A stretch of DNA of 64,000 nt from Eubacterium maltosivorans (GCF_002441855.2 NZ_CP029487.1:2976001-3040000), one strand, 5' to 3'; counted from the stretch's first letter, positions 39,680-49,077 are shown. The notes: generated from the sequence alone by a model not told the origin. A program made the numbers and translations.

Positions 39680-41116
39680 TCATTCTTTTGATTCTTTGCT
39701 TTTTTCTTTTTTATTGCCTTTGTCCACATATTTGCTGACCAGGCGGTAAGCGGTCGCCTGGCTGAGCCCCAGAGCCGAGGCCATCTCATTGACGTTAGAA
39801 TAGCTTTTATAATAGCTCTGGATAATTTCACGTTTGTATTCCTCAACCATATCATCAAAAATAACGGTTTTCTTTTTTGTCTGATTTTTCTTGAGAAAAT
39901 CGAGAATTTGTTCAGGTAGCTTGTCAGTGCTGACAATATTTCCGATACTCATGACTGCCATATATTCCACTGCGTTTTTCAACTGGCGGACGTTGCCAGG
40001 CCAGTCATATTGGATAAGTGCCTCAATAACCGGGCTTGCAAACATTTTGTCTTTGTCGTATTTTTTATTGTGCTTATTCAGATAGTACTGGGCAATGGGT
40101 AAAATGTCGCTACGACGGTCTCTGAGAGATGGGATAGTCTGGGTAATGCCGTTGATACGCCAGAACAGATCCTCACGAAATTTGTTTTTCTGAACGAGTT
40201 TCTGGAGGTTTTTATTGGTGGCGGTGATGATACGGGTATCCACGGTTTTGATTTCCAGACCGCCGACAGAGGTGAAACGCTGGTTTTCGAGAAAATCCAG
40301 AAGCTTTACCTGAATGTTTGGCTGGAGCTCGCCGATTTCATCAAGAAACAGGGTGCCGCCGTCTGCCAGCTCCACCAGGCCCTTTTTACCTTTTGGGCTG
40401 GCGCCGGTGAAAGCGTAGGGAACATAGCCAAAAAGTTCGCTTTCGATGAGGTTATCGGGGATGGAGGCACAGTTAATGGAGACAAAGGGTCTGTCACTGC
40501 GCAGGCTGGAATCGTGAATGTATTTGGCAAAAAGACTTTTCCCGACGCCACTTTCACCGAGGAGAAGGACGGGAATATCTGATTTTGCGCCCTTTCGCAG
40601 TTTATTGAGGGTGGCGTAAAGATTGTAGCTGCGGCCGACAATGTTGTTGCTTTCCTTAGTTTCCTCACTGCTGCTGTATTTTGCTTTTTCGTTGGATTCA
40701 TTTTTTTCGCAGTCCAGGTCAAAGGAACTGATGGGTTTTTCCTTGAAGGAAGTAAAGACAACCATGACGAGCTTCTCATTCTTATCATATATAGGGGTAG
40801 TGATGGTGATATGGGTTTCGTTGGTCATCAGATACCGCTGCCTGGCAAAAACGGTCCGTTTATTTTCGATGGCGTAATCCACAGACGGCGGGGTCCACAG
40901 TCCGTTAAAGGAAGTGAAAAAATTAAGCTTACACATATCCTCCGGGGACATGCCGTGGTACTGCAGGCTGGCTGGATTGGCGTAGATCACATAGCCTTCG
41001 GCATCGGTGACGGTAATTTCGGCAAAGCAGTGTTCTAAAATATCAATATAGGTATCTTTTGATAAGGATCGCAGATATTGCTGAAAATATTCACTGTAGC
41101 GGTCAATTGAACTCAT
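39680..41116 (-). CDS. Sigma-54-dependent activator with PAS sensor
   Basis: 478-residue enhancer-binding protein. N-terminal PAS domain (about residues 20-130, VTDAEGYVIYANPASLQYHG) senses a ligand; the AAA+ domain (about 165-400) has Walker A GESGVGKS, the sigma-54 contact loop as PYAFTGA (GAFTGA variant), Walker B GGTLFLDEIGE; a Fis-like HTH closes it (NVNEMASALGLSQATAYRLVSKY). It is divergent from the MttB-like gene, which has a clear sigma-54 promoter, and so is its probable activator. Similar regulators stand beside methyltransferase genes in acetogens. Confidence 0.93.
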   Translation of the reverse strand: MSSIDRYSEYFQQYLRSLSKDTYIDILEHCFAEITVTDAEGYVIYANPASLQYHGMSPEDMCKLNFFTSFNGLWTPPSVDYAIENKRTVFARQRYLMTNETHITITTPIYDKNEKLVMVVFTSFKEKPISSFDLDCEKNESNEKAKYSSSEETKESNNIVGRSYNLYATLNKLRKGAKSDIPVLLLGESGVGKSLFAKYIHDSSLRSDRPFVSINCASIPDNLIESELFGYVPYAFTGASPKGKKGLVELADGGTLFLDEIGELQPNIQVKLLDFLENQRFTSVGGLEIKTVDTRIITATNKNLQKLVQKNKFREDLFWRINGITQTIPSLRDRRSDILPIAQYYLNKHNKKYDKDKMFASPVIEALIQYDWPGNVRQLKNAVEYMAVMSIGNIVSTDKLPEQILDFLKKNQTKKKTVIFDDMVEEYKREIIQSYYKSYSNVNEMASALGLSQATAYRLVSKYVDKGNKKEKSKESKE

Positions 41117-41148
41117 GGTGATTCCTCCTCAAGGAAATTTCTCCCCTT

Positions 41149-41177
41149 ATTATAGCGAATCTTATGCGAAATTGCAA
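41149..41177 (-). promoter_or_regulatory. Sigma-70-type promoter of the activator gene
   Basis: On the minus strand TTGCAA (41172-41177) and TATAAT (41149-41154), 17 bp apart, upstream of the start at 41116. Confidence 0.75.
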
Positions 41178-41287
41178 AATTATTAAATATAAGAAAAATA
41201 ACGGAGGTTTCTCAAAATTGACAAAGAAAAAATAGATAGAAATCGTAAATAATGGCAGAATTATGCTGAAAATGAAAAAGCAAAAAG

Positions 41288-41304
41288 TTGGCACAGGACT
41301 TGCA
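41288..41304 (+). promoter_or_regulatory. Sigma-54 promoter of the MttB-like gene
   Basis: TTGGCACAGGACTTGCA: -24 element TGGCAC and -12 element TTGC with the correct 5-base gap, about 55 bp before the start codon. The 110 bp upstream (41178-41287) is AT-rich and should hold activator sites, but none could be defined by eye. Confidence 0.92.
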
Positions 41305-41359
41305 TTAGTATAAAGGCATAAGCTAGCTAAGAAAAAATAAAAGAACGAGGAGAAGGGTT

Positions 41360-42814
41360 ATGTTAAAAGGAAACTTATTTGACACATTTTATTCAAAGGA
41401 AGATATCGAACTGATACACGAGAGCGTGTTGAGAGTATTCAACGAAGTTGGCGTAAAGTTTGAATACGAAGAAGCACTGGAACTGTTCAAGAAACACGGC
41501 GCCCGGGTTGAGGGAGACCTGGTATTCATTCCAGAGGAATTACTCAACAAAGCATTGAGCACCATCCCGGAATCATTTGAAATTGTGGGACCAGAAAGCA
41601 AGCTGGAAATCGGAATCGGCAAAGGCTTAGTGGTCGCGCCGACCAACGGCTGCCCGAACCTGGAAGACTGGGACGGCAACTACCGCCAGACCAACGCAGA
41701 CGATCTGGAAAACTTCTACAAAATCATCAACACCAGCGATGTTTACGGCATCTCCAGCCAGGTAGCCGCCGATATCCCAGGCTTTGAGAACTGCCCGACC
41801 GAATCCGCCCTGGCCCAGATGGCCATGATGGCAAAATATTCCAGAAAGCCCATGTACAATATCTTAGGGATCACCCCGCACAACTACAAACGCGGCAACG
41901 CCCGAGAAGGCGCGCGGGAATGCGTTCAGCTGATCAAGAAATACATGGATAACTTCGACGATTACGTCTGCTACTCCGGCATGTGCGTGCTGCCGCCGCT
42001 GACCGTCGGGACCGACGCGCTGGAACACTACTTCGCCTTCGCCGAAGAAAAACAGCCGATCACCATCACCACCTGCTCCATGACCAATATGACCGCGCCG
42101 CCGTCACTGATGGGCTCCATCGTCGCCGACTTCGCCAACATGCTGGCCGTCGCCGTGATGATCCAGCTGATCGAACCCGGCTTACCGGTGATCTTAAGCC
42201 CATTCTCATCCGTATCCGATATGCGTGAAGTCCGGCTGATGACCGGCGCACCCGAATTCCTGATGATCATGTCCGGGCACATCGCCATGGGCGATTACTA
42301 CCGCATCCCCGTCCGCTGCTCCGGCGCCCTGGCCGACGGCTTCACCTACGACTACCAGGCCGGCGTAGAAAGCACCCTGGGCGCCCTGGCCGTGGCCCTG
42401 TCCAACGCCTGCATCCTGCCCCATGCCTCCGGCGACCTGTCCAACTTCAACCTGCTCAGCTTCCCGAAATTCATGATGGACGAAGAAATGCTGCGCTACA
42501 TGAAACGGCTCCACGACGGCGTGGCCATCTCCGAAAAGAAAGCCAACGTCGAGCTGATCAAAAAGGTTGGGCCACGCGGCGTATACCTGAAGGGCAGAAC
42601 CCCCAAAGACTACCGCGAAGAAACCTACCTCACCAGCCCCGTATTCAACCGCGGCACCTGCAACGAAGAAGGCCGTGCAGCAACCCCGCCGATCGAAGAA
42701 CGCGCTTACAAAGTCTACAAAGAAAGAATCGACAGCTTCGAATTACCGGATATGACAAAGGCCCAGAAGGACCTGCTGAACGAACACCTTCCGGAAAAAT
42801 TCAAGATCAAATAA
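41360..42814 (+). CDS. MttB-superfamily corrinoid methyltransferase, non-pyrrolysine
   Basis: 484-residue member of the trimethylamine methyltransferase (MttB) superfamily, TIM-barrel enzymes that demethylate quaternary or tertiary amines and methylate a cobalt corrinoid protein. Hallmarks seen include GLVVAPTNGCPNLEDWDG, MTNMTAPPSLMGS and the C-terminal region ending in IEERAYKVYKERI. The frame is continuous and has no internal TAG, so it is one of the non-Pyl members, which in related acetogens use proline betaine, carnitine or similar compounds. The body is notably GC-rich with C-ending codons, suggesting high expression. No corrinoid protein gene (mttC type) is adjacent; an MFS transporter follows. 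Confidence 0.92.
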   Translation: MLKGNLFDTFYSKEDIELIHESVLRVFNEVGVKFEYEEALELFKKHGARVEGDLVFIPEELLNKALSTIPESFEIVGPESKLEIGIGKGLVVAPTNGCPNLEDWDGNYRQTNADDLENFYKIINTSDVYGISSQVAADIPGFENCPTESALAQMAMMAKYSRKPMYNILGITPHNYKRGNAREGARECVQLIKKYMDNFDDYVCYSGMCVLPPLTVGTDALEHYFAFAEEKQPITITTCSMTNMTAPPSLMGSIVADFANMLAVAVMIQLIEPGLPVILSPFSSVSDMREVRLMTGAPEFLMIMSGHIAMGDYYRIPVRCSGALADGFTYDYQAGVESTLGALAVALSNACILPHASGDLSNFNLLSFPKFMMDEEMLRYMKRLHDGVAISEKKANVELIKKVGPRGVYLKGRTPKDYREETYLTSPVFNRGTCNEEGRAATPPIEERAYKVYKERIDSFELPDMTKAQKDLLNEHLPEKFKIK

Positions 42815-42838
42815 AACGGCATACCAACAAAGAATTCA

Positions 42839-42942
42839 GCGGATTGGCAAAGCAGGTGCTCTGCCAGTCCGCTTCTAAAATCTATGGGATATAACTTGAT
42901 GTAAAATCCGGCGGTTTTTAAGAAGTAAGCTAAGCCGGATTT
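42839..42942 (+). terminator. Two hairpins between the methyltransferase and MFS genes
   Basis: GCGGATTGGCA/TGCCAGTCCGC (42839-42849 with 42862-42872) and AAATCCGGC/GCCGGATTT (42904-42912 with 42934-42942). The second is followed by GGTTTTAT. They may reduce read-through so that less transporter than enzyme is made. Confidence 0.6.
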
Positions 42943-43006
42943 GGTTTTATATGATTTTTATTCTGTAAAGGGGGCAGGCCCGGCCCTTTGGCCGTGTCAA
43001 GCAAAG

Positions 43007-44293
43007 ATGAAAAAACAAGAGATTACCTACAAACAATTGTCCAAATTCAGGCGCGCGCTGCTCATCTTTTTGTCCGGCGCGGGCAGCGGCATTATCTATG
43101 TTCCGATTTATTTGAAAAATGTATTTTATGAACCGCTTTTGATGGGGCTTAACATTACCAACGCGCAACTTGGATTTTTGTCCGGAATGTATGGCATCAT
43201 GGCGACGATTCTCTATATTCCATGCGGTATCATTGCGGATAAGCTGAGGCTGAGAACCATGGCGGCCGGCGGATTTATCAGTACCGCGGCAGTGGTGTAC
43301 TGGTACGCGTCCCTGCCGTCCTACCCGGTTCTGGTCTTGATTTTTGCCATACTGGCAGTGACGACTATCCTCATTTTCTGGGGATGTCGTTATAAATTAC
43401 TGCGTTTTGCCGCGGCCGAAGCCGATTATCCGGCTGTTGTCGGTGTGAGCTACGCATTGTATGGTCTTGGCGGCCTGGCCATCAACGCTGTTACCCTGGC
43501 TTTATTTAACGCAATGCCCGACTATCGTGTCGGCGTCAGCGCTGCACTTATTTTCCTTGCTTCTGTTATTTTAGTTTTGGGGATTATTTCGTTCTTTGCC
43601 GTACCGCATTTTAAAGATGAGGTCAGCAATGATCCGGATAAAAAATTTGATATCAGCCAGTTTATTCAGGCCTTGAAGCATCCGGGCGTCTGGCTGGCCA
43701 GCGGCACCCTGTTCTTTGTCATGATTGTCTACATGGGCATGAACTACACCACCCCGTATCTCACCGACGCGTTCCTTGCGCCGTTAACGCTGGTCAGCAT
43801 TGTCGGGATGATCCGTTACTATGGGATTGCCATCATCTCCGCGCCGCTGCTGGGCGGGATCGCCAAAAAGGTCAACTCACCCTCCAAAACCATTCTGGTG
43901 GTTATGGCGGCCAGCGCGATCTGCTGTTTCGCTTATCTGGTTTTACCTCAGACGGCAAGCTTTATGATGGTCGCCATTGTCATCACCCTGGTATTGGGTT
44001 TCCTGGCCAACGGCGCTTACGGCGTGGCCTCCTCTGTTTTAACGGAAACCCATGTGCCAGCCCATATCTTTGGCGCGGCCTCCGGGCTTTTGTCCGTCAT
44101 CGGTTTTCTGCCAGAAAGCTTTATGCATCAGCTGTTTGGCAGCTTCATTGACAAGTATGCGGTTCAGGGCTACACCTATATTTTCATTTGCCTGACCGTC
44201 AGCGCGGTGATCGCCATCGGCGGCTGCATCGCCACTCAGATTTATATGAAGAAAAAATATCCTAAGGACGAAGTGCCGGCTGTAGAAGAATAA
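43007..44293 (+). CDS. MFS transporter, probable amine or betaine uptake
   Basis: 428-residue major facilitator protein with 12 predicted hydrophobic segments; residues about 50-75 (GIMATILYIPCGIIADKLRLR) contain the loop 2-3 signature. Start is uncertain: ATG 43007 begins at a natural N-terminus but has a weak ribosome site, and the frame is open from 42941. Its position behind an MttB-like methyltransferase under the same sigma-54 promoter suggests transport of the methylated substrate or the demethylated product; this is inference. Confidence 0.88.
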   Translation: MKKQEITYKQLSKFRRALLIFLSGAGSGIIYVPIYLKNVFYEPLLMGLNITNAQLGFLSGMYGIMATILYIPCGIIADKLRLRTMAAGGFISTAAVVYWYASLPSYPVLVLIFAILAVTTILIFWGCRYKLLRFAAAEADYPAVVGVSYALYGLGGLAINAVTLALFNAMPDYRVGVSAALIFLASVILVLGIISFFAVPHFKDEVSNDPDKKFDISQFIQALKHPGVWLASGTLFFVMIVYMGMNYTTPYLTDAFLAPLTLVSIVGMIRYYGIAIISAPLLGGIAKKVNSPSKTILVVMAASAICCFAYLVLPQTASFMMVAIVITLVLGFLANGAYGVASSVLTETHVPAHIFGAASGLLSVIGFLPESFMHQLFGSFIDKYAVQGYTYIFICLTVSAVIAIGGCIATQIYMKKKYPKDEVPAVEE

Positions 44294-44336
44294 AACCCAT
44301 CGCGGAACCCGGTTTACCCATAAATCCGGCCTCCGT

Positions 44337-44365
44337 AAAGGCCCTTTGAAATATAAAGGGCCTTT
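44337..44365 (+). terminator. Hairpin terminator after the MFS gene
   Basis: AAAGGCCCTTT/AAAGGGCCTTT, 11 bp with 7-base loop, followed by AT-rich sequence; the U-tract is weak. Confidence 0.7.
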
Positions 44366-44575
44366 AATATTTATTAACGGCAAAAGATACCCTTTATTTT
44401 TGAGAGGGTATTTTTTATTAATTTTAAAGGAATGATGAAGGTAAGGAAGCTTTAATAATAATTAAAATTTTAGCACTTGCTTGTAACAGAAAAAATAAAG
44501 TGGTAAAATACCAAAAATGAGAGAAATATTAATTTAAATGGAGCATTGGAGTGTCTATCGGGAGGTGTAAGGCGA

Positions 44576-44989
44576 ATGAGAGACGCAAAAAATAATATAG
44601 AGACAGGCTTCTCCGCTCGGGCTAAGACCTATTTCAAAAAAGGCAGCCTGTTTTCCAAAGATAAAACCTTTGACGGGGAACTTAAATCTCTCAGACGGGT
44701 AGTTCGAAAAAATGCGGAGGACTCAGAGAGCAGGAAACATTATTCTTACCACACTTTTGTTATAAAAAAGGGCAGCAGAGAGATGACTTATGTTTTTAAA
44801 GGCCATCCGGAGATGGACTTTACCCAGTATTTTAAGAAAGGCGAGCTGGTACGCCATCATGCCGGTTATGAAATACCTGAAAAGTATGACAAGACAGAGG
44901 ATGATGAAATCCTGTGTATTATCTGCGGTGAGTTTTCACCGGTGGATAAAAACCAGTGTCCCTACTGCGGCGGCGTTCTGCTAAAATAA
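44576..44989 (+). CDS. Hypothetical protein with C-terminal zinc ribbon
   Basis: 137-residue basic protein. The last 35 residues carry CIICGEFSPVDKNQCPYCGG, a two-knuckle zinc ribbon; the rest, rich in Lys and Arg, is not recognised. ATG 44576 follows GGGAGGTG and is preferred over the 10-codon-longer frame. It stands alone and ends at a shared terminator. Nothing indicates its role beyond possible nucleic-acid or protein binding. Confidence 0.75.
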   Translation: MRDAKNNIETGFSARAKTYFKKGSLFSKDKTFDGELKSLRRVVRKNAEDSESRKHYSYHTFVIKKGSREMTYVFKGHPEMDFTQYFKKGELVRHHAGYEIPEKYDKTEDDEILCIICGEFSPVDKNQCPYCGGVLLK

Positions 44990-45002
44990 AAGAAGATATT
45001 AA

Positions 45003-45042
45003 AAATCCCGACTTTCGGAAAAGGAAAGCCGGGATTTTTTTA
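45003..45042. terminator. Bidirectional terminator between the zinc-ribbon and P-ATPase genes
   Basis: AAATCCCGACTTTC (45003-45016) pairs with GAAAGCCGGGATTT (45024-45037, one mismatch), with T-rich ends on both strands. Confidence 0.88.
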
Positions 45043-45049
45043 ATGCCTT

Positions 45050-47989
45050 TTATTTTTTATATAAAATACGGATGGAATTGAGCACACAGAGAATGGCAAC
45101 GCCGGTATCGGCAAAGACAGCCATCCACATGTTGGCAAAACCCATCAGGCCCAGAACCATGACCAGTGCTTTGATGATCAGGGCAAAGACCACGTTCTGC
45201 CAGGCGATACGGCTGGTTTTGCGGCCGATCTCGATGGCCTGTGGAATGGCCTCGACGCTGGAATTCATGAACACAACGTCTGCCGCCTCGATGGCTGCAT
45301 CGGCACCGCTTCCCATGGCTGCTCCGACATCGGCGCCGGCCAGTACTGGCGCGTCGTTGATGCCGTCGCCGACAAACATCACGCCGCCCTGGGCTTTACG
45401 GATGGCCTGGAGCTCGCTGAGCTTGTCCTCGGGCAGAAGCTTGGCATGAACTTCATCGATGCCTGTCGCCTTTGCGACCACCTCAGCGCTTTCCTGGGCG
45501 TCGCCGGTAAGCATGGCAGTGCGGATGCCAAGGCGCTTGATCTTGGCGATGGCGTCTACCGCGTCGGCCTTAATGGTGTCTGAGATGACCAGATAGCCGA
45601 TGAATTTGCCATCCAGGGCCAGAAGCACCTCGGTGCCATAATGATCATTTTTATAGCCGTCCAGGTCAACGTTCTGAGATTCGAGCAGCGAGCGGTTGCC
45701 GCAGAGCACCGTACCGTCACTTAAAATCGCTTCAATACCTTTTCCAGCGATTTCCCTGGCGGAAGCCGGACGTTCCACGGAAAGCCCCCGTTCCTCGGCG
45801 GCAGTTACAATGCTGTTGCCAATAGGGTGAGTGGAGGTGAGCTCACAGCTGGCCGCCAGAGCCAGAAGCTTAGCTTCATCCACGCCGCTTGTCGGGATGG
45901 CCTGCTGTACAACGAAGTTGCCCTCGGTGATGGTGCCTGTTTTATCCATGACCACAGCCGCGATGTTCTTAATCCCTTCGATGGAAACGCCGCCTTTAAA
46001 CAGAATGCCCCGTTTGGAGCCGGCGCCGATGCCTGAGAAGAAGGCCAGAGGTACGCTGAGCACCAGCGCGCAGGGGCAGCTGATGACCAGGAAGGTGATG
46101 GCTGTGTAAATCCAGTAATACCAGTCTCCGGTCACAAGGGACGGAACCACAGCAGTCAGGATGGCCAGGCCAACTACGAAGGGGGTATAAATACGTGAGA
46201 AACGGGTGATGAACCGGTCGATTTTCGGCTTGCTGGCCGCCGCGTTTTCCACAGAGTCCAGAATACGGGTGACCATGGATTCTTCCAGCACTTTTTCAAC
46301 CCGCATTTTTAAGAGGCCAGAGGTGTTGACACAGCCCGAAACCACCTCGTCGCCATAGCCGGCCTTGACCGGAACAGGCTCGCCCGTCACAGGGGAGGTA
46401 TCGATTCGGCTTTCCCCCTCGACAATGACACCGTCCAGGGGAATACGGTCGCCGGGGCGCACCAGAAGAATGTCACCGATGGCGGCATCCTCAGCGTCGA
46501 TGACCCGCACCTCGTCGCCGACCAGCAGATTGACGACTTCGGGGCGCATATCCACCGCGTTCATGATCTGGCTGCGGCTCTTTTCAACCGCGCGGTCTTC
46601 AAAGTATTCGCCGACACGGTAAAACAGCATAACGCCCACTGCTTCAGGGTAATCCTGAATGGCGAAGGCCGCCAGTGTGGCCACACTCATCAGGAAGTTC
46701 TCATCAAAGACCTGACCCTTCATGAGGTTTTTGACCGCTGTAATGACAATACGTCCGCCGAGGATGATGTAGGCCAATACGAAAACCGGAATATTGTAAA
46801 CTGGAGGCAGGGTACGCTCCATGATCTCCCCGATGACAAACAGCGCCGCGCCGATAATGATGCCGATGAGGGTTTTGGTCTCAGCCGACATTTTCTTTTT
46901 TTCGGGTTTGGCAGAAAGGACCTGGGGTTTTTGGGCAGCAGCCTTTTGACGGATTTCCCTCGGAATAACCTGAACATCCGATTCGATGGACTGGCAGATG
47001 TCACGAAACTGGGGGAGCAAGCTGTCTGGATCTCTCCCTGTAACCTTCAACTGCTTAGTGGCATAGGTGATTGTGGCGTTGGTGACGCCGTCCAGGGCGT
47101 TGATTTTGGCCTCCATTTTGGCAGCGCAGTTGGCGCAGCCCAGGTTTTCAAGGGTATAAACCTTTGTGGCACCCTTCCCCACTGTCTTTTTGCGGGGAAT
47201 GACTTTGACGTCCGGCTCGATGGCGGCGCAGATCTGCTGAATGTCCGGCAGCAGGGCAGCGGCGTTATCCGCAGACAGGCGCAGCTGCTTAGTGGCGTAG
47301 GTGATAGTGGCATACTCGACACCAGGCAGCTCTTTGATTTTGTGCTCTATTTTGGCAGCGCAGTTGGCACATCCAAGATTCTCAAGAATGAAAAACGCTT
47401 TTTCTATGTCTGCGTCTGGCATTTTACAGGTGCAGTTAGCCAGACTCTCACCGCAGATGTCACAGTATTCCTCGCCGTGGCGGCAGAGCTCACACTGGCA
47501 GTCCGCCGGATGGCCGGGAACATGGTAATGTCCGTGGTGCTCCTCGTGATCATGATGGTCGTGTCCGCAGGCACATGCCGCGTCATGGTGGTAATGCTCC
47601 TCGTGATCATGATGGTCGTGCCCGCAGGCACATGCCGCGTCGTGGTGATGATGCTCCTTGTGATCATGATGGTCGTGCCCGCAGGCACATGCCGCGTCGT
47701 GGTGATGATGCTCCTTGTGATCGTGAGGAGCACGTCCGGCGGCCACAGGTGCTTTTTTCAGTGAACGGCGCTTCCGCTCAGTAATGAGAATATCCGGCTC
47801 ATAGGAAACTGCGATTTTCTGCATTTCCGGCAAAAGCCCGTCTGGGTCTTCGGCGGTGAGGCGGAGCTGTTTGGTCGCGTAGACGATGTTAGCCTCGCTG
47901 ACACCGGGCAGGGCTGCGATTTTGCGCTCGATTTTTGAAGCGCAGTCAGCACACCCCAGGTGCTCAAGTATATAAGTTTTTGTTGCCAT
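45050..47989 (-). CDS. Heavy-metal P1B-type ATPase (Zn/Cd/Pb class) with three HMA domains and His-rich repeat
   Basis: 979-residue metal exporter. Three heavy-metal-associated domains carry CxxC at residues 13-16 (GCADC), 207-210 and 285-288 (GCANC). Between the first two lies a His/Cys-rich tandem repeat (residues 89-152) and a Cys cluster CQCELCRHGEEYCDICGE. The membrane core shows SCPCALVLS (CPC transport site), DKTGTITEG phosphorylation site and GDGINDAPVLAGADVG. CPC with these features fits CadA/ZntA-like Zn2+/Cd2+/Pb2+ export. Three HMA domains plus a His repeat is unusually long. A perfect palindrome overlaps its promoter, suggesting ArsR/SmtB-type metal control. Confidence 0.93.
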   Translation of the reverse strand: MATKTYILEHLGCADCASKIERKIAALPGVSEANIVYATKQLRLTAEDPDGLLPEMQKIAVSYEPDILITERKRRSLKKAPVAAGRAPHDHKEHHHHDAACACGHDHHDHKEHHHHDAACACGHDHHDHEEHYHHDAACACGHDHHDHEEHHGHYHVPGHPADCQCELCRHGEEYCDICGESLANCTCKMPDADIEKAFFILENLGCANCAAKIEHKIKELPGVEYATITYATKQLRLSADNAAALLPDIQQICAAIEPDVKVIPRKKTVGKGATKVYTLENLGCANCAAKMEAKINALDGVTNATITYATKQLKVTGRDPDSLLPQFRDICQSIESDVQVIPREIRQKAAAQKPQVLSAKPEKKKMSAETKTLIGIIIGAALFVIGEIMERTLPPVYNIPVFVLAYIILGGRIVITAVKNLMKGQVFDENFLMSVATLAAFAIQDYPEAVGVMLFYRVGEYFEDRAVEKSRSQIMNAVDMRPEVVNLLVGDEVRVIDAEDAAIGDILLVRPGDRIPLDGVIVEGESRIDTSPVTGEPVPVKAGYGDEVVSGCVNTSGLLKMRVEKVLEESMVTRILDSVENAAASKPKIDRFITRFSRIYTPFVVGLAILTAVVPSLVTGDWYYWIYTAITFLVISCPCALVLSVPLAFFSGIGAGSKRGILFKGGVSIEGIKNIAAVVMDKTGTITEGNFVVQQAIPTSGVDEAKLLALAASCELTSTHPIGNSIVTAAEERGLSVERPASAREIAGKGIEAILSDGTVLCGNRSLLESQNVDLDGYKNDHYGTEVLLALDGKFIGYLVISDTIKADAVDAIAKIKRLGIRTAMLTGDAQESAEVVAKATGIDEVHAKLLPEDKLSELQAIRKAQGGVMFVGDGINDAPVLAGADVGAAMGSGADAAIEAADVVFMNSSVEAIPQAIEIGRKTSRIAWQNVVFALIIKALVMVLGLMGFANMWMAVFADTGVAILCVLNSIRILYKK
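47546..47734 (-). repeat. 57-bp tandem repeat inside the P-ATPase gene
   Basis: The plus-strand core GTGATCATGATGGTCGTG recurs at 47546, 47603 and 47660 and in altered form at 47717, a period of 57 bp (19 codons). Each unit encodes a block like HDHHDHKEHHHHDAACACG. High identity between copies suggests recent expansion. Confidence 0.9.
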
Positions 47990-48030
47990 AATGGCCTCCT
48001 CGGAAAGTTAGATTAAAATATGATGAATAA

Positions 48031-48086
48031 AACATATGAATTGTTGTTCATATGTTAATATTAACTGTCCTGAGGAGGTTTGTCAA
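48031..48086 (-). promoter_or_regulatory. Promoter and palindromic operator of the P-ATPase
   Basis: Minus-strand -35 TTGACA (48081-48086) and -10 TAATAT (48058-48063), 17 bp apart. Directly downstream lies the palindrome AACATATGAA-N6-TTCATATGTT (48031-48056), arms 10 of 10, resembling operators of ArsR/SmtB metal repressors. No such repressor gene is in the window. Confidence 0.7.
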
Positions 48087-48102
48087 GGGGTAAAAGCAAA
48101 AA

Positions 48103-49077
48103 TTAACGCGTCATTCCCGTCGTTTCCGCAAATTTGCCGTAGGTGATAAGCTCACAGAAATCATCGGTCCAGAGGGTGGCGGACTGGTAGAGGACAACAC
48201 CATCGTATTCGGCGTGGTAGGTGTCAAGCGTTTTGCCGAAGTAATCCCTGACCTCACCGAGGCGCTGGCCTTTGGCGATGAGCTCGCCCACCTTTACATC
48301 GGGATACCAGAGACCGTGGCGCTTGGGCATGAGGTAGACCAGATCGGTTAAATCCACAGGGCGGTGCCGCAGCTCGGGTGCGCCAGGCAGCACGCCCAGG
48401 TGCTTCAGAATATTGATGACATCCTTTTTATCCGCGTTCACTTCTTCCTGGGTAAAACGCCCTGCGCAGCCGCGCTCCAGCAGGATACTGGGAATGCCAA
48501 GAACGCCGGCGTAATTGTAAGCCCCGGTGGTGGCAGTGGATTTGACCATATAGGGCACGTCGACGTGAAGGGCGGCCTGCCGGGCAGCCCTGGACACGGT
48601 CTCGTCTGCCGCGCCTACGTAATACACGTAAGGGGTCAGGTCTTCAAAAATCTCGCCGCAGTGCAGGTCAATGTAGAAATCAATCTGGGAATAAAGGCTG
48701 TACTCAAAAAAATGCGCGACACGGTCGGCAGGGGTGCCCTCCTGGCTGCCTGGAAAAACGCGGTTGAGGTTTTTGTTGTCTCCAGGCATAAGCGTTGGAT
48801 AGCGGGACTCGAACCCGGGGACATTGACCGGGTGTATGAGGATCAGGCTTCCGTTTACATTTTCGGGGTCAAGCTCGCCGGCCAGCTGGATAGCAGCCTC
48901 GATGCCGACGTATTCGCAGCTGTGGATACCGCTGGTGATGAGGACGGTTTTTCCATCACCCGTGCCGTTGACCAGGGTGACGGGAACCTCGATTTCTGTG
49001 TGCGGGATGGGCAGCATGCCCTGGATTTTCTCGCCGGGGGAGGCGGTCAGTGTGCCGATTGATAGGTTGTTTTCCAT
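48103..49077 (-). CDS. Succinylglutamate desuccinylase/aspartoacylase-family zinc deacylase
   Basis: 324-residue M14-like zinc hydrolase. Zinc ligands are in SGIHSCEYVG (His and Glu, residues about 51-55) and IDLHCGEIFE (His near 140), with NLNRVFPG in between and a catalytic Glu in LLERGC. The C-terminal ~90 residues form a beta-rich domain as in AstE/AspA-type proteins. Substrate is an N-acyl amino acid or similar amide. A single gene with GGAG upstream of its ATG; no linked pathway genes. Confidence 0.87.
   Translation of the reverse strand: MENNLSIGTLTASPGEKIQGMLPIPHTEIEVPVTLVNGTGDGKTVLITSGIHSCEYVGIEAAIQLAGELDPENVNGSLILIHPVNVPGFESRYPTLMPGDNKNLNRVFPGSQEGTPADRVAHFFEYSLYSQIDFYIDLHCGEIFEDLTPYVYYVGAADETVSRAARQAALHVDVPYMVKSTATTGAYNYAGVLGIPSILLERGCAGRFTQEEVNADKKDVINILKHLGVLPGAPELRHRPVDLTDLVYLMPKRHGLWYPDVKVGELIAKGQRLGEVRDYFGKTLDTYHAEYDGVVLYQSATLWTDDFCELITYGKFAETTGMTR

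Noticed and set aside
41360-42814. Pyrrolysine-containing MttB
   Set aside because: The frame has no internal TAG, so pyrrolysine is not needed.
46931-47764. 277-codon plus-strand open frame opposite the P-ATPase gene
   Set aside because: It lies wholly opposite a well-supported gene and reflects the His-rich repeat and high GC; no start signals or family match.
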